This document shows, piece by piece, positions 26,941 through 38,222 of a stretch of 64,000 bases of DNA; positions within the stretch are counted from its first letter, which is position 1; each line of letters starts with the position of its first letter. The position numbers and the translations under genes were made by a program. The notes under the pieces were generated by a model that was not told the DNA's origin, ran no database searches, and worked only from the letters and a program-made list of their open reading frames with translations. This stretch comes from an uncultured Prevotella sp. (lineage in GTDB: Bacteria; Bacteroidota; Bacteroidia; Bacteroidales; Bacteroidaceae), in the NCBI GenBank assembly GCA_934204655.1, contig CAKPZJ010000007.1:1-64000 (forward strand). The letters run 5' to 3'.

Positions 26941-27134
26941 ACTGCTATAGGTAGTTTCAAGGGCGGCTATGAGGGTTGTGGCCCCAGTCGTGGTTTCTGT
27001 GGGTTTGGCCATAGCGGTCGGTGTAATCTTTATGGCCCCTATAATTAGCAGGCGAGGGCCATTGGATTTCTGCATAGCCCCTCTTTAACGGCCTAATAAG
27101 GGCTCGCCGAATGGTGCTTTTTCCTTGCATCGTG

Positions 27135-27165
27135 TTGGAGATGTCGGTGCAAAGATGTAACTTTG
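27135..27165 (+). promoter_or_regulatory. promoter of the propeller-like protein gene
   Basis: TTG (27135-27137), 20 bases, then TAACTTTG (27158-27165), giving a leader of about 88 bases before the ATG at 27260. Confidence 0.6.
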
Positions 27166-27259
27166 TATATGATAGGCTGCACCTCGGCCATTCAAACAAG
27201 TTTGATGGCTCTCGGCTTGCCTGTCTTTATCACGGAAAAGACGATTAGTTCTGATAGAT

Positions 27260-28798
27260 ATGAAGAAGTGGATAATAGCGGTGGCGCTGTGGCTGCCACT
27301 CGTGCTGATGGCACAGAAGAACCAGGCACCAGAGCCTATGCGGATGGTATTGGTCAAAGACGCGCAGGGGCAGGACGTGATGGGCGATTTTATAGCCTCG
27401 GCGGGCAAAATCATGGACTGTGGGGTGCCTGGCGATGGCCACTACCTGTACTTTACCGACGACCAGGGCACCTCGGTCTATGACACGCGTACGCTGGAAT
27501 ACAAGGGCCGCGTCAAGCTGAGGTCTCAGGAGACGATAATAGACATCTGCGACGAGGGCGTACTGGTCTACGTCAGCAATAAGAAAGTGTTTACGCAAGC
27601 GGCCGGCGCGCGCCTGTATGGTTTTGACGGGCGGAAGAAATGGGATAACGACTACTGCCCCTTCGCAAGCTATGGCAAGCCGCCTGTAGTGCTGTGCCAT
27701 CGCAATTATCACGACGGCGACTTGGTGGGCTGCGACTGGAAGACGGGTGCTAAGCTGTGGGAGATACGGGCGAGCAGCAAGTTGCACTTGCCCCTGTGTA
27801 CCGACTACAACCGCGACAACTACCACTATATGATAGCCGACTCGCTGGTGCGTGTGGATGTCCTTACGGGGCAGACCGTCAGCCACGGCTTCCAGGCGGG
27901 TGTCAAGGAGCCGCTTAAATCTATGTTCAGGATAACAGGAATGGCCTCGCCGGCCAACCAGAAGCTCTTGAGGGAGCTGAATTACTCGCAGTGGGTCGAC
28001 AAAGGTATCTTCACCGGGCTGCACAGCAACTGGGTCGTCAGCGGCGATACGCTCTTCGTGGCCGATGCCACCCAGCTGTACTGCTTCGACCGCGACCTGA
28101 ACGTGCGTTGGCAGACTCCGTTGCCCCAGGACATGGGTGCCAAGTCTGAAATAAGGTTGCAGGGCGGGCGCATCTATCTCATTAACTATGGGGTGACCTT
28201 TATGTATGGGCAGATGATACACTATGGCAAACCCTTTGCCGCCGAGTACGATGCGGCCACGGGTCGCCAGCTGTCGCTTACCTGTCCCGACATCAGTAAG
28301 AAGGTCGTCGGTGCCTGCTATGCCGATGGCGGGCGTATATACTGGCAGACCCAGCGCAACTTCTACTACTCCGACGCGGGCGACAGCACCACACATCAGA
28401 TTAAGTGGCGGCCGCAAACCGACAAGGATCCGAGCGATGGTTATGTAGACTATGTTCTCCTGGACACCATAGGCGTGGCCAAGGACGGGGTGTTACGGTG
28501 TGTGACGACCGATGCCCATCGCATGGTGGTAGCCGTGTACACCCATGACGCCAACTTGGTGACGGCCGATGGGCAGGTGCAGGTCATTCCTGCCGGCCAG
28601 TACTACAGTCGCCGCAGCCGCTATGTCTACTCGACCACCTTTGGTCCCGACCGTTTTAACCGCTTCGTGGTGATAGACCCCGATACCCACGCCATACGCT
28701 ACTCGCTCTCCGTCAGGGGCTGGGTGTGGCGAGGCCCCAATGACAACATCTACATCGTAAGCCAGCAGGGCTTGGGCGTGATACGGCCTCAGAAATAG
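27260..28798 (+). CDS. secreted beta-propeller-like protein of unknown function
   Basis: A 512-residue exported protein with signal peptide MKKWIIAVALWLPLVLMAQ. The mature part shows recurring beta-strand repeats of the YDTRTLEYKGRV, YGFDGRKKWDND, CDWKTGAKLWEIR and YCFDRDLNVRWQT kind. This [Y/C]-x-D-x-x-T/N-x-x-x-x-W pattern is typical of PQQ- or WD-type propellers that bind ligands or partners. I see no catalytic motif. It is monocistronic, with its own promoter upstream and a bidirectional terminator downstream. It could be a periplasmic scaffold or surface protein. Confidence 0.75.
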   Translation: MKKWIIAVALWLPLVLMAQKNQAPEPMRMVLVKDAQGQDVMGDFIASAGKIMDCGVPGDGHYLYFTDDQGTSVYDTRTLEYKGRVKLRSQETIIDICDEGVLVYVSNKKVFTQAAGARLYGFDGRKKWDNDYCPFASYGKPPVVLCHRNYHDGDLVGCDWKTGAKLWEIRASSKLHLPLCTDYNRDNYHYMIADSLVRVDVLTGQTVSHGFQAGVKEPLKSMFRITGMASPANQKLLRELNYSQWVDKGIFTGLHSNWVVSGDTLFVADATQLYCFDRDLNVRWQTPLPQDMGAKSEIRLQGGRIYLINYGVTFMYGQMIHYGKPFAAEYDAATGRQLSLTCPDISKKVVGACYADGGRIYWQTQRNFYYSDAGDSTTHQIKWRPQTDKDPSDGYVDYVLLDTIGVAKDGVLRCVTTDAHRMVVAVYTHDANLVTADGQVQVIPAGQYYSRRSRYVYSTTFGPDRFNRFVVIDPDTHAIRYSLSVRGWVWRGPNDNIYIVSQQGLGVIRPQK

Positions 28799-28894
28799 CG
28801 GATTGTCCGTAGCCTCTGATGTTCAGCCGGCAGCCCATGGCTTTGCCGGAGCGATAGGCTGATAGCCATCGTCGGCCCCGGATATAACAAGAAA

Positions 28895-28950
28895 GCGCCC
28901 CGGCGTGGCAGCAGGCATCTTATAGCGATGTCCTTGCCACACCGGGGCGC
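28895..28950. terminator. bidirectional terminator between the propeller gene and tyrS
   Basis: A 16-bp stem with one mismatch (28895-28910 with 28935-28950) between convergent genes, with AGAAA on one side and TCTCTT on the other. Confidence 0.75.
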
Positions 28951-28980
28951 TCTCTTATGATGAGCGGTGTGCCCGCGGGT

Positions 28981-30279
28981 TTACTTTACGGTAACGAGAT
29001 AGTAGTTCTTCTTGCCGCGCTGTACGAGCAGATACTTGCCGTCGATGAGGTCGTCGGCCGTAACCACTTGGTCAAAGGCGGCGAGTTTCTCCTTGTTGAG
29101 CGACACGCCTCCGCCCTGTACGAGCTTACGCATTTCGCCCTTGCTGGCAAATATCTTCACCTCGTCGCGGGTAAAGAGCTCTACGGCAGGCTGTCCCAGC
29201 TGGTCCTTGGCCAGCTCGAAGTGGGGCACGCCGGCAAACACGTCGAGCAGCGTGGCTTCGTCCAGCTTCTGGAGGTTCTCCTTGGTAGCCTTGCCGAAGA
29301 GTATGTTCGACGCCTCGACTGCCATCTGCAGGTCTTCGGCAGAGTGAACCATCACGGTCACCTCCTCGGCCAGTCGGCGCTGCAGTACACGGCGTCCGGG
29401 GTCCTGGCGGTGCTCGGCGATGAGGCCCTCGATGGTCTCGCGGTCCAGAGAGGTGAATATCTTGATGTATTTCTCGGCCTCGTCGTCGGCCACGTTGAGC
29501 CAGAACTGGTAGAAGGCGTAGGGGGTGGTACGGTTGCGGTCGAGCCAGATGTTGCCGCTCTCGGTCTTGCCAAATTTCTTGCCGTCAGACTTAGTGATAA
29601 GCGGACAGGTGAGGCAGTAGGCTTCGGCCTCGGGGCCCAGGGTGCGGCGGATGAGCTCTGTACCGGTGGTCATGTTGCCCCACTGGTCGTTGCCGCCAAG
29701 CTGGAGGCGCACGCCGTATTTCTGGTACTGGTAGAGGAAGTCGTAGCCCTGGAGCAGCTGGTAGGTAAACTCGGTGAAGGACAGGCCGTCGCGGGCCTCG
29801 CCGTTGAGGCGTTTCTGCACGCTGTCCTTAGCCATCATGTAGTTAACGGTGATGTGCTTACCCACCTCGCGGGCGAAGTCAAGGAACGTGAAGTCCTTCA
29901 TCCAGTCGTAGTTGTTCACCATCTCGGCCTTGTTGGGCTCCGAGCCGTCAAAGTCAAGGAACTTGGAGACCTGTTTCTTGATACACTCCTGGTTGTGGTA
30001 CAGCGTATCAGCATCCAGCAGGTTGCGCTCCTGGCTCTTGCCCGACGGGTCGCCTATCATACCCGTGGCACCACCCACTAACAGGTAGGGCTTGTGGCCG
30101 CAGCGCTGCAGGTGACGCAGCATCATAATGCCGCAGAGGTGGCCAATATGGAGTGAGTCTGCTGTAGGGTCGGTACCCAGGTAAGCAGAAACCATCTGTT
30201 TCTGGAGAAATTCCTCGGTGCCAGGCATAATCTGCGCCAGCATGCCGCGCCATTTCAGTTCTTCAACAAAGTTTTTCAT
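28981..30279 (-). CDS. tyrS: tyrosyl-tRNA synthetase
   Basis: This class I enzyme charges tyrosine. The 432-residue length is normal for TyrRS with a C-terminal S4 domain. HIGH is in [10 protein letters not shown] (H44-H47), [17 protein letters not shown] follows, the Tyr-binding region has [20 protein letters not shown], and the KMSKS loop appears as KKFGKTESG. The last 70 residues ([38 protein letters not shown]) are an S4 RNA-binding domain. It is last in a minus-strand operon, 52 bases after yidD. Confidence 0.96.
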   Translation of the reverse strand: MKNFVEELKWRGMLAQIMPGTEEFLQKQMVSAYLGTDPTADSLHIGHLCGIMMLRHLQRCGHKPYLLVGGATGMIGDPSGKSQERNLLDADTLYHNQECIKKQVSKFLDFDGSEPNKAEMVNNYDWMKDFTFLDFAREVGKHITVNYMMAKDSVQKRLNGEARDGLSFTEFTYQLLQGYDFLYQYQKYGVRLQLGGNDQWGNMTTGTELIRRTLGPEAEAYCLTCPLITKSDGKKFGKTESGNIWLDRNRTTPYAFYQFWLNVADDEAEKYIKIFTSLDRETIEGLIAEHRQDPGRRVLQRRLAEEVTVMVHSAEDLQMAVEASNILFGKATKENLQKLDEATLLDVFAGVPHFELAKDQLGQPAVELFTRDEVKIFASKGEMRKLVQGGGVSLNKEKLAAFDQVVTADDLIDGKYLLVQRGKKNYYLVTVK

Positions 30280-30331
30280 CGGATTTGCTTTTATTTATTT
30301 TCTGTTTCTTTTGAATAGTCGGGTAATATGC

Positions 30332-30583
30332 TCAGGGCACAGGGTCGTAGCCCGAGCCTCCCCAGGGGTTACACCTGAGTATGCGCCAGATGGCTAAGGC
30401 CAGTCCCTTGATGGGCCCATACTTGACCAGGGCCTGTCGGGCATATTCAGAGCAGGTGGGGGTAAACCGGCAGGAAGCCGGGGTGTAAGGGGTGATAAAC
30501 TTCTGGTAAAAAATGATAGGAGCTACCAATATCCAGGTTATGGCCTTGCTCAGGGCAGTCATCATGTGCGGCAAGGGAGTCAT
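30332..30583 (-). CDS. yidD: membrane protein insertion efficiency factor YidD
   Basis: YidD is a small amphipathic protein at the inner membrane that helps YidC insert proteins. All 83 residues fit: [39 protein letters not shown] and [16 protein letters not shown], with the three conserved Cys. It overlaps rnpA by 4 bases, the standard rnpA-yidD arrangement, although rpmH and yidC are not present here. Confidence 0.95.
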   Translation of the reverse strand: MTPLPHMMTALSKAITWILVAPIIFYQKFITPYTPASCRFTPTCSEYARQALVKYGPIKGLALAIWRILRCNPWGGSGYDPVP

Positions 30584-30978
30584 AGGCGTTCGTTAATTCG
30601 GGTCAGTAACTGGGTCACTCTGTGCTCGACCTCGGCCGTGGAGTACAGGCTGTCGGTCAGCCAGACAAAGGCTATGGCCACGGCATGGTGGCCAGCCTGT
30701 AGCTTGTCGTCCAGGAGATGCCTGTTACGGCGAAACGACTCACGCACCTGCCTTTTAACCCGGTTACGCTTTACCGCGCGCTTGAAGTAGCGCTTGGGCA
30801 CGCTTACCAGCATGGCTGCCTGTGGCTCGCCATCGGTCTGTTGCCGCTTCAGGAACACAGCCCTCAGTGGGAAAGCCGTTATCGAACGGCTCCCCGTACC
30901 TGTAAAAAGCTCTTCTATCAGCTTTTTGCTGCAGATACGCTCTTGCTTGGACAGCGTAAAAGACACAGCAGCAGACAT
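30580..30978 (-). CDS. rnpA: ribonuclease P protein component
   Basis: RnpA binds the catalytic RNA of RNase P and helps it mature tRNA 5' ends. The 132-residue protein shows [19 protein letters not shown] at the N-terminus and the diagnostic basic helix [20 protein letters not shown]. It lies 17 bases after hemD and overlaps yidD by 4 bases. The RNase P RNA gene is not in this window. Confidence 0.94.
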   Translation of the reverse strand: MSAAVSFTLSKQERICSKKLIEELFTGTGSRSITAFPLRAVFLKRQQTDGEPQAAMLVSVPKRYFKRAVKRNRVKRQVRESFRRNRHLLDDKLQAGHHAVAIAFVWLTDSLYSTAEVEHRVTQLLTRINERL

Positions 30979-30995
30979 AGTATGGTGTGGATGGT

Positions 30996-31739
30996 TTACT
31001 TGTTCTCTTTAAGGTATGCCTTGAGGGCACTGGTCATTGAGGGACATTCCTTGGTGGGTGCCTGGAGGTCCAGTCGCCACCCCTCGTCGGTCACCGTCTT
31101 AGCCGTGGCCGGTCCGAAGGCGCCAATCTTGACATCGCCCTGCTTGAAGTCGGGGAAGTTGCTCTTCAGAGCCTTTACGCCAGTCGGGCTGAAGAACACC
31201 AGCATGTCAAAGTCGAAGTTCTTCTTCTCCTCGTCGTTAAAGTCGTTGCTCACGGTACGGTACATCACGCACTCGGCATGGTGTAGCTTCTTCTCGTTGA
31301 GCATATTCTTCACATCGTCATTATGTACGTCGCTCATAGGTACCAGGTACTTCTCATTCTTATGCTTTACCATAAGGGGGATGAGGTCGTTGATCTTGCC
31401 CGTGTTGCTGAAGAAAACCTTGCGCTTCCTGTACTGTACATACTTCTGTATATAGAGCGCGATGGTCTCCAATACACAAAAATATTTCATGTCCTCAGGT
31501 ATAGTGATACGCATTTCTTTCGCCAAGTTGAAGTAGTTGTCGATAGCGTGGCGCGATGTGAACACCACGGCCGTGTAGTCTAACAGGTTGATTTTCTGCT
31601 GACGGAATTCTTTGGCTGTAAATCCCTCAACCTTGAAGAATGGGCGGAAAATGCACTCCACCCCATACTCCTTCTCTATGTCGAAGTAGGGGGACTTATC
31701 ACTTGATGGTTTCGGCTGTGAAATCAGGATTTTCTTCAT
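30996..31739 (-). CDS. hemD: uroporphyrinogen-III synthase HemD
   Basis: HemD closes and flips ring D of hydroxymethylbilane to make uroporphyrinogen III, feeding haem, sirohaem and corrinoids. The family is poorly conserved. This 247-residue protein shows the two-domain Rossmann-like pattern, the central FTSRHAIDNYFNLA segment, and the C-terminal DMLVFFSPTGVKALKSNFPD and AFGPATAKTVTDEGW motifs, which are the best family marks. It sits between DUF4271 and rnpA genes, the usual place in Bacteroidales. Confidence 0.9.
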   Translation of the reverse strand: MKKILISQPKPSSDKSPYFDIEKEYGVECIFRPFFKVEGFTAKEFRQQKINLLDYTAVVFTSRHAIDNYFNLAKEMRITIPEDMKYFCVLETIALYIQKYVQYRKRKVFFSNTGKINDLIPLMVKHKNEKYLVPMSDVHNDDVKNMLNEKKLHHAECVMYRTVSNDFNDEEKKNFDFDMLVFFSPTGVKALKSNFPDFKQGDVKIGAFGPATAKTVTDEGWRLDLQAPTKECPSMTSALKAYLKENK

Positions 31740-31749
31740 TGCTTCTGTA

Positions 31750-32775
31750 CTAAAAATTTATTTTCAAATAACCATTAATCGTGGTCAGCACGCCCCACAA
31801 AGTGAGCAAGGGCACGATTTCAAGGGCACAAAAGTACAAAATAATTTGCAGACTGACCGCCTTGTCCCTAAAAAAAATAATAAACTGCTTACATAATGTC
31901 AGCAATTTGGCAAGAATGATAGTAAAAGCCGCGTAAAACAGGGTAATACTCACGGGCATTTCAAAAAATACCTGCAGCATGACAATGGGAAATAGCGCCA
32001 CACCTTCGGAGGCGGCCACGAAGAGCATGGCCTTCTGGTTTTGTACGTTTTCTTTACCATTGAAAAACACCCAGGTTACTACCCACGACAGGGCGAACTT
32101 GGCGAGGTAATAGGCGGCTACTACCCCTACATAGATAGCCACCACCTGATAGGTGTCTATCATAAAGGTCTCGCCAATGCGGGTTCGGGCGTAGAAGAAG
32201 AAGCACAGCCCAAGCATCAGGCAGGTCTGTACCAGCAGGGCTATCTGGAAACGTATCTCATTGGAGGTCTCGGGAACCTCGGTGGTGGCTTCTGAACGTG
32301 GTACGTAGAAGAATTTTTTGGCCTGGCGTACAAAGAAACTCTTGCTCTGGGTAAAGGCTACCATGATGAGGATGAAACATCCCAAGAGAATACTCACAAA
32401 GAAGTTGTCGCTGGCTATGGTATAGGGCATAGGGGTGCCGGCCACTCCCAGGCGACCTCCCTGTAGTTCGGGGTGAAAAAGGGAATCCTTCGAGAAGAAG
32501 GATTCCTTATAATATTGTGGCAGACTGTAGCGCTGGTAGCTCTTTCCGGCCGGCCATCCTGGCAGATGGAGCGTGTCTGGACATTGGCTCCAGGTTATCT
32601 GCGACGGCTTGATGTGTGCCTGTATGGCCGAGTCCATCTGTTCGGGCGTGGCCGTACGCGGCAGCCAGCTCAGCACCTCGGCTGGGGTGAGCTCGTGGTG
32701 CCGGGCTGCCGATGGCTGTGTGCCAGCGGCCTCGCCCGGCGCTATTGATAGTGTGTCTGCCTGCTGTTGCGTCAT
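31750..32775 (-). CDS. DUF4271 integral membrane protein
   Basis: A 341-residue protein. The N-terminal 120 residues are soluble and Pro/Ser-rich (from [18 protein letters not shown]). Six or more hydrophobic helices follow, from [17 protein letters not shown] to [18 protein letters not shown]. This is the DUF4271 family, which in Bacteroidetes is placed directly before hemD. Its function is not known. It overlaps metK by 4 bases and is 10 bases before hemD, so translation of the three genes is closely linked. Confidence 0.88.
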   Translation of the reverse strand: MTQQQADTLSIAPGEAAGTQPSAARHHELTPAEVLSWLPRTATPEQMDSAIQAHIKPSQITWSQCPDTLHLPGWPAGKSYQRYSLPQYYKESFFSKDSLFHPELQGGRLGVAGTPMPYTIASDNFFVSILLGCFILIMVAFTQSKSFFVRQAKKFFYVPRSEATTEVPETSNEIRFQIALLVQTCLMLGLCFFFYARTRIGETFMIDTYQVVAIYVGVVAAYYLAKFALSWVVTWVFFNGKENVQNQKAMLFVAASEGVALFPIVMLQVFFEMPVSITLFYAAFTIILAKLLTLCKQFIIFFRDKAVSLQIILYFCALEIVPLLTLWGVLTTINGYLKINF

Positions 32776-34034
32776 GCTATACCGAAGGCTTTACGGATGT
32801 CGGCCACGCAGTCCAGTTTCTCCCACGTGAAGAGCTCTACCTCCATGGTGCGGGTCTCGTGGTAGTGACTGGTGAACGTCTTACGTACCACCTCGTTCTT
32901 GCGGCCCATGTGGCCATAGGCTGCCGTCTCAAGATACATAGGCTGGCGCAGCTTGAGGCGGCGCTCGATGGCTTTGGGGCGCAGATCAAACATCTGCTTG
33001 ATCTTCTGGGCTATCTCGCCGTCGCTCATGGCCACGTGGCTGCGGCCGTAGGTGTTGACGTAGATGCTCACAGGTTCGGCCACACCGATGGCGTAGGCCA
33101 GCTGAACCAGCATCTCGTCGGCCACGCCGGCGGCTACCATGTTCTTGGCTATATAGCGGGCGGCATAGGCGGCCGAGCGGTCTACCTTGCTCGAGTCCTT
33201 GCCCGAGAAAGCACCGCCTCCGTGGGCACCCTTGCCACCGTAGGTGTCTACGATAATCTTGCGGCCGGTAAGGCCGGTATCACCGTGAGGGCCGCCAATG
33301 ACAAACTTACCCGTGGGGTTGACGTAGTACTTGATGTCGTCGCCAAAGAGGGCGAGCACCTTGTCAGAGTGTATCTGGGCCTTGACGCGGGGCATGAGGA
33401 TGTTAATGACATCGGCCTTGATGCGGTCGAGCATACGCTGGTCGTCGCTGTCGAACTCGTCGTGCTGCGTGCTCACCACGATGGTGTCGATGCGCAGGGG
33501 CACGTTGTCGTCGCTGTACTCTACCGTGACCTGGCTCTTGGCATCGGGACGCAGATAGGTCATCAGCTGGCCCTCCTTGCGTATGTCGGCAAGTGTGGTC
33601 ATAATAAGGTGAGCCAAGTCGAGCGATACGGGCATATAGTTGTCGGTCTCGTTGCAGGCGTAGCCGAACATCATGCCCTGGTCGCCGGCGCCCTGGTCGT
33701 CCTCGACGGCACGGCTTACGCCGCGGTTGATGTCGGCGCTCTGCTCGTGGATGGCGCTGAGGATGCCGCACGAGTTGCCGTCAAACTGGTACTCGGCCTT
33801 GGTGTAACCTATCTTCTTGATGGTCTTGCGGGCTATGGTCTGCAGGTCTATATAAGCCTCAGAGGTCACCTCGCCCATGATAACGACCTGTCCGGTAGTT
33901 ACAAAGGTCTCGATGGCACAGTGGGCATGGTCGTCGTAGGCTAGGAACTGGTCTAACAGCGCATCGGATATCTGGTCGGCCACCTTGTCGGGGTGGCCTT
34001 CAGATACCGATTCGGATGAAAAGAGGTATGACAT
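32772..34034 (-). CDS. metK: S-adenosylmethionine synthase
   Basis: MetK makes SAM from methionine and ATP in the cytoplasm. The 420-residue protein has [20 protein letters not shown] at the N-terminus, the ATP-loop signature [15 protein letters not shown] and the phosphate-loop signature [19 protein letters not shown], all complete. The upstream M16 peptidase gene ends 25 bases before it and DUF4271 overlaps its stop. No SAM riboswitch is seen in the short gap. Confidence 0.97.
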   Translation of the reverse strand: MSYLFSSESVSEGHPDKVADQISDALLDQFLAYDDHAHCAIETFVTTGQVVIMGEVTSEAYIDLQTIARKTIKKIGYTKAEYQFDGNSCGILSAIHEQSADINRGVSRAVEDDQGAGDQGMMFGYACNETDNYMPVSLDLAHLIMTTLADIRKEGQLMTYLRPDAKSQVTVEYSDDNVPLRIDTIVVSTQHDEFDSDDQRMLDRIKADVINILMPRVKAQIHSDKVLALFGDDIKYYVNPTGKFVIGGPHGDTGLTGRKIIVDTYGGKGAHGGGAFSGKDSSKVDRSAAYAARYIAKNMVAAGVADEMLVQLAYAIGVAEPVSIYVNTYGRSHVAMSDGEIAQKIKQMFDLRPKAIERRLKLRQPMYLETAAYGHMGRKNEVVRKTFTSHYHETRTMEVELFTWEKLDCVADIRKAFGIA

Positions 34035-34059
34035 AGTCTTTCTGTCTTTGCGTCGATTA

Positions 34060-36891
34060 TTACTTGTTGTCTTCTTTCTGGTCAGCAGGCAGCATAACCA
34101 CCTCGATGCGGTTCTTCTGACTGAGGAAATCCTTCATGAAGTCGCAGATATCCTGTGGCTTGATGGCCTTGAGGATATTGTTGTAGTTAGTGTACCAGTC
34201 TACACCATACTGAGCATAGCGCTTGATGGTGTTGAGCCAGTAGCTGTTGGTCTTTACACTTATCTCGTGCTGCTTGAGCATCTGCTCCTTTACCTTCTGC
34301 AGCATCTGCTCGTCGCAGGTGATGGCCAGCGAGTCGGCCTGGTGCAGCAGGATGGTGCGGGCTATGTCGGCCTTGGCCGGTTTGACGGGGCACTGGGCGT
34401 ACAGCTGAGCCACGGTGTAGCCATCCTCGTTGTGCTGCTGACCGCCATCGGCACCCACAGAGTAAGCAGCACTGGCATCCTCGCGTATCTTTTGCAGATA
34501 GATCATCGTGAGCACCTGGCCTACCACATCAGCCTTGATAGTATTCTCCTGTGTCCACGGCATCTTGTCGTTGTACCACATGGTGATGTTCATAGCCTTA
34601 GGCGTCTCCATCTTGCGGGTGAAGTTGTTAACCACCTCGCCACGGGCCAGGTCGCCTATGCGGTGGCCAGCCTTTACCTTCTTCTTGGCAGGCAGCGCGC
34701 CGAGATACTGGCAGATGAGTGTGCGCAGCTTAGCCTCGTCGAAGTTGCCCACGATGGTGTAGCTGAAGGCGGCAGGGTTGGCCGTTACCTCCTTGGCTAT
34801 CTTCAGGATGCGGTCGTAGTTTACTTCTTTTAGGTCGCTCTCCTTGATGGCGCGTAAGCGTGCGTCGTGGCCATACCAGGTGGCCGTCAGACTGTCAGAG
34901 TAGGCACTCATGGGATCCGAGGCACGGTTCTTCAGGCCCACGGCCATAGAGCTCATCAGGCTGTTGAACGCGTCCTGGTCCTTGTTGATGCTGGTCAGAT
35001 AGAGGTATGTCATCTGCAGCATGGTCTCCATGTCGGTAGGTGTAGAGGTGCCACTTACGTACACGCCGGTCTCGCTCAGCGAGAGGTCGGCATTGGCCAC
35101 CTTGCCAGCCAGGGCCTTGTCCAGCTCAGTGCTGCTGAAGTCGCCCAGGCCGCATACGCCTATCACTCGGTTAAACATCTGCAGGTTAGCCCAGTCGGCC
35201 TTGCCGTAGAGCGAGCTGCCGCCCTTGCACTGGCCCCAGAGGCGTACCTCGTCCTTCTTGTAGTCGGTCTTCTTCAGGTACACCTTGATACCATTGCTCA
35301 GGGTAAGTTCCTTGTAGCCCAGCACCTTGTTCTCTGTCTCCTTGACTATGCGGCCAGCCTTGGGCAGCTTCTTGATAAGCGGCTCGTTCTTCACGTTGTC
35401 CACATAGGGCTTGATGTCGGCCTTGCGAGCCTTGTCTATGGCAGCCAGCAGACCCTCCTTGGTGGGATAGGTGGCTCCGTCTTTCTCTACGTTGAAGCTC
35501 ATTACCACCAGGTTACTGTCCTTGAGCGTGGCGAGTTCCTTGAACATCTCATTGACCATCTTTACGTTGAGCGAAGGCAATATCTGCTTCAGGATGGAGT
35601 ACTTGAAGTCGATGGAAGGCATGGGCTCGTTGCTGAGGAAGTGGTCTACTATCTGGCTGTACAGCTGGCTGTTGGTGCGCTTGTCGCGGTTGCTGTACCG
35701 CTTCTCGAGCGAGCTCAGGGCATCCTGGCGGGCGCGCTCAAACTCGGTGGCGGTGAAGCCATACTCGGTGGCGCGGCGCACCTCTTCCAGGGCGGCGGTC
35801 AGGGCCACCTCGGTCTGTCCCTCCTTGGGGGCTACGCCCACGGTGAAGGCATCCTTGGTCTTGGCGAAGATGTAGCTGCCGTCGCTGGCCGATGCTCCTA
35901 TGTAGGGGCAACCGGCTTTCTGCACGGCCTCGTTAAACCGGGCGTTGAGCATACTCTCACCCAGTGCCTTGACGTACTCGCTTACCATGTACATCAGGGT
36001 CGAGCGCAGGCTGTCGGGTACAGCGTCGTGCTTCATCATCACTTGTACCACGTTGTTAGACTGCTCCTTGTCTTTCTCTATCACCACGATGGGCTGGGGA
36101 GTGTCGGGCACGGGCTCGTCTACCACCTTGCCGGCACCGGGAGTGGCTTTTATGTCACCGAAGAGCTTCTTAATCATCTGCTCGGTGTGGTCCACGTCTA
36201 CGTCGCCCACCACGATGATGCCCTGGTTCTCAGGGTTGTACCACTTCTCATAGTAGTCGCGCAGCTCCTGATACTTGAAGTTGTCTATTACGCTCATCAG
36301 GCCGATGGGCATGCGCTGTCCGTACTTGCTGCCAGGGTAGAGGGTGGGCAGCGAGCGCTCGAACATGCGCTGCGAGGCGCTCGAGCGCAGACGCCACTCT
36401 TCGTGTATCACGCCGCGCTCCTTGTCTATCTCCTTGGGGGCCAGGGTAAGGGCGTTGGCCCAGTCGTAGAGGATGAGCAGACAAGAGTCGAGCGCCGACT
36501 GACGCGTCGTAGGCACGTTATCGATGTTGTACACCGTCTGGTCGATGCTGGTGTAAGCGTTGAGGTCGGCTCCGAAACGCACGCCGAGTGTTTCCAGATA
36601 GCGTATCACGTTGTTGTCGGCGAAATGTTCAGTTCCGTTGAAGCACATGTGCTCCAGGAAGTGGGCCAAGCCACGCTGGCTCTCGTCCTCCTGTAGGGAG
36701 CCAACTTTCTGGGCTATGTAAAAGTTGGCGCGGTGCTCGGGCCACCCGTTGTGACGGATGTAGTAAGTAAGTCCGTTGGCCAATTTGCCCTGGCGGATGG
36801 CGGTATCGGCAGGTATCACCATGTTGAGCTGGGCATGTGCCATGCCGACGATGGCCAGCATGAGCAGCAAAAGAAAATACTTCTTTCTCAT
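34060..36891 (-). CDS. secreted M16-family (pitrilysin-type) zinc metallopeptidase
   Basis: A 943-residue exported protease with signal peptide [20 protein letters not shown]. The inverted zinc motif HxxEH is in [14 protein letters not shown] (H77, E80, H81), with the downstream acidic ligand expected near 155. The chain holds two M16 halves (about 25-480 and 500-930), the second lacking a zinc site, as in other one-chain M16 enzymes. Such proteins degrade peptides in the periplasm. It may head the metK-to-tyrS operon (25-base gap). A TAACTTTG -7 box is on the minus strand at 36941-36948. Confidence 0.92.
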   Translation of the reverse strand: MRKKYFLLLLMLAIVGMAHAQLNMVIPADTAIRQGKLANGLTYYIRHNGWPEHRANFYIAQKVGSLQEDESQRGLAHFLEHMCFNGTEHFADNNVIRYLETLGVRFGADLNAYTSIDQTVYNIDNVPTTRQSALDSCLLILYDWANALTLAPKEIDKERGVIHEEWRLRSSASQRMFERSLPTLYPGSKYGQRMPIGLMSVIDNFKYQELRDYYEKWYNPENQGIIVVGDVDVDHTEQMIKKLFGDIKATPGAGKVVDEPVPDTPQPIVVIEKDKEQSNNVVQVMMKHDAVPDSLRSTLMYMVSEYVKALGESMLNARFNEAVQKAGCPYIGASASDGSYIFAKTKDAFTVGVAPKEGQTEVALTAALEEVRRATEYGFTATEFERARQDALSSLEKRYSNRDKRTNSQLYSQIVDHFLSNEPMPSIDFKYSILKQILPSLNVKMVNEMFKELATLKDSNLVVMSFNVEKDGATYPTKEGLLAAIDKARKADIKPYVDNVKNEPLIKKLPKAGRIVKETENKVLGYKELTLSNGIKVYLKKTDYKKDEVRLWGQCKGGSSLYGKADWANLQMFNRVIGVCGLGDFSSTELDKALAGKVANADLSLSETGVYVSGTSTPTDMETMLQMTYLYLTSINKDQDAFNSLMSSMAVGLKNRASDPMSAYSDSLTATWYGHDARLRAIKESDLKEVNYDRILKIAKEVTANPAAFSYTIVGNFDEAKLRTLICQYLGALPAKKKVKAGHRIGDLARGEVVNNFTRKMETPKAMNITMWYNDKMPWTQENTIKADVVGQVLTMIYLQKIREDASAAYSVGADGGQQHNEDGYTVAQLYAQCPVKPAKADIARTILLHQADSLAITCDEQMLQKVKEQMLKQHEISVKTNSYWLNTIKRYAQYGVDWYTNYNNILKAIKPQDICDFMKDFLSQKNRIEVVMLPADQKEDNK

Positions 36892-37194
36892 AGGGTCTAT
36901 TTATGTGTTATATAAGTATGAAAATCATTCTACCAAGTTACAAAGTTACACATTATTTCCGATATGGTGGTGGCGAGTAGCTTAAAATGAATAAAAATGA
37001 TAGAAAAAGTCAGTTTCCTATTGGCTGGCAGCCACCACGGGTGGAAAAGTAAAAAGGTAAAAGCGCAAAAAGGCAAAAAGCCGTGGGGTAGAGGGGCCCT
37101 CCGGAAGCATGGAGGTTATCGCCCCTTCCGTGGAGACCTGTCTTTACGGAGAAATGTAAGGGAGTAAGAAGGTAAAAAGCAAAAAGAGCAGCCG
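36892..37194. other. gene-free stretch upstream of the M16 gene
   Basis: It holds the probable -7 box of the M16 gene (TAACTTTG on the minus strand, 36941-36948) and two purine-rich tracts of GTAAAAAGGTAAAA type (about 37045-37080 and 37155-37190) that also precede repeat copy A. No gene is seen. Confidence 0.5.
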
Positions 37195-37320
37195 AATGAC
37201 CATTGGGCGAAACGAGAAGACCGGCCTTTGCGTTTCTAATGACGGCTCCCAGCGCGCTAATGATGGCTCCGGGAAGTGGAGAGGTCGGCCGCCACGATTT
37301 GGTGGATGGCCACCAGCCAG
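37195..37320. repeat. interspersed intergenic repeat, copy D
   Basis: This is the most divergent copy. The palindrome is decayed to GAAGACCGGCCTTTG (37216-37230). It is followed by CTAATGACGGCTCCCAG and CTAATGATGGCTCC, then GGGAAGTGGAGAGGTCGG and GGATGGCCACC, shared with copy C. The following 37321-37489 shows only a G/C-run element near 37450-37490. Confidence 0.7.
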
Positions 37321-37489
37321 CGCGCGGAGCTCACACAAGATTACCCACGGCGTCATGGCATTGCCCCTCGCCATCTTCTCTGGTCCTGGGAGCGTGCTTT
37401 TAGCGCGCGTAGCCCATACAGGGATGCCCGTGGCCTATCATGGGCAGCAGAATCCCCCCCTTTTGGGGGACTTAGGGGGGCTTCCACCT

Positions 37490-38221
37490 TTATATCACTT
37501 GCAAAGCATAGTACTGGTAGTCGTGCAAGATAGTCTGGAGGAAGTCGGTGTCCGACGACTCATGGTGGCGGATGTCTAAGAGCTGCTCTACCTTCTGCAC
37601 CAGACGGTGAACCTGCTCGTCGCTGTACACCTTGCGGTCGTTGAGCATACGGCTGATAACGTCGGCCTGGCCAAGCGACAGCTGCTGTACCTCGGGGTAC
37701 ACGGGGGTGTAGTCGGGGCTGGCATAGTAGAACTCGTCGAGCGACAGGTGCATCTGCTCCTTGCGCGGGGCGCGTATCACCATGGTTCCCGCGGCCAGGT
37801 CGCCCAGCCTCTGGTTGCGCCGCGTGCAGATAATGAAGATGATGCCGAAGCAGGAGAAGTACACGTCGACCACCATGAACACCCACCGCAGCAGGATGGC
37901 CCCTAAGGTGGGGGCCGCACCATCGACCATCACCACGCGGGTACGCATGATGCGCTTGCCCAGCGTCTGCCCATCCATGAAGTACTCACAGAGGGGCGAG
38001 TAGAACATCGCGGGGAGTTGGAGCAGCACGTACATGGTATAGCTGACTACGCCGTCATAGACATGGTCTACCCATTCCCATGGCCCAATCCTGTATAGGG
38101 TTACCAGATAGATGAACAGTATCACCATGTCTATGAGCCGCGCCAGCACGCGCTCGCCCACGCCCGCCGGGGTCTGGGTGATGCTCACATTCTGGCTTGT
38201 CACGATGTCCGAGGTCTTCAT
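37490..38221 (-). CDS. RDD-family membrane protein
   Basis: A 243-residue inner-membrane protein with an RDD domain (ERVLARLIDMVILFIYLVTL with the Arg-Asp pair; MDGQTLGKRIMRTRVV; RRNQRLGDLAAGTMVIRA). Three to four helices lie in the first 150 residues, and a soluble acidic tail follows. RDD proteins are linked to transport of small solutes or ions, but the job here is unknown. It is the last gene of the SpoIIM-to-RDD cluster, starting one base after the DUF58 stop. Confidence 0.88.
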   Translation of the reverse strand: MKTSDIVTSQNVSITQTPAGVGERVLARLIDMVILFIYLVTLYRIGPWEWVDHVYDGVVSYTMYVLLQLPAMFYSPLCEYFMDGQTLGKRIMRTRVVMVDGAAPTLGAILLRWVFMVVDVYFSCFGIIFIICTRRNQRLGDLAAGTMVIRAPRKEQMHLSLDEFYYASPDYTPVYPEVQQLSLGQADVISRMLNDRKVYSDEQVHRLVQKVEQLLDIRHHESSDTDFLQTILHDYQYYALQVI

Positions 38222-38222
38222 C

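Noticed and set aside
34035..34059. SAM riboswitch before metK
   Set aside because: The gap is only 25 bases and lies within a probable operon.
34867..36696. 609-codon open frame on the plus strand
   Set aside because: It is fully antisense to the M16 peptidase and is low-complexity (Val, Leu, His, Gly rich), as expected of a shadow of GC-rich coding DNA.
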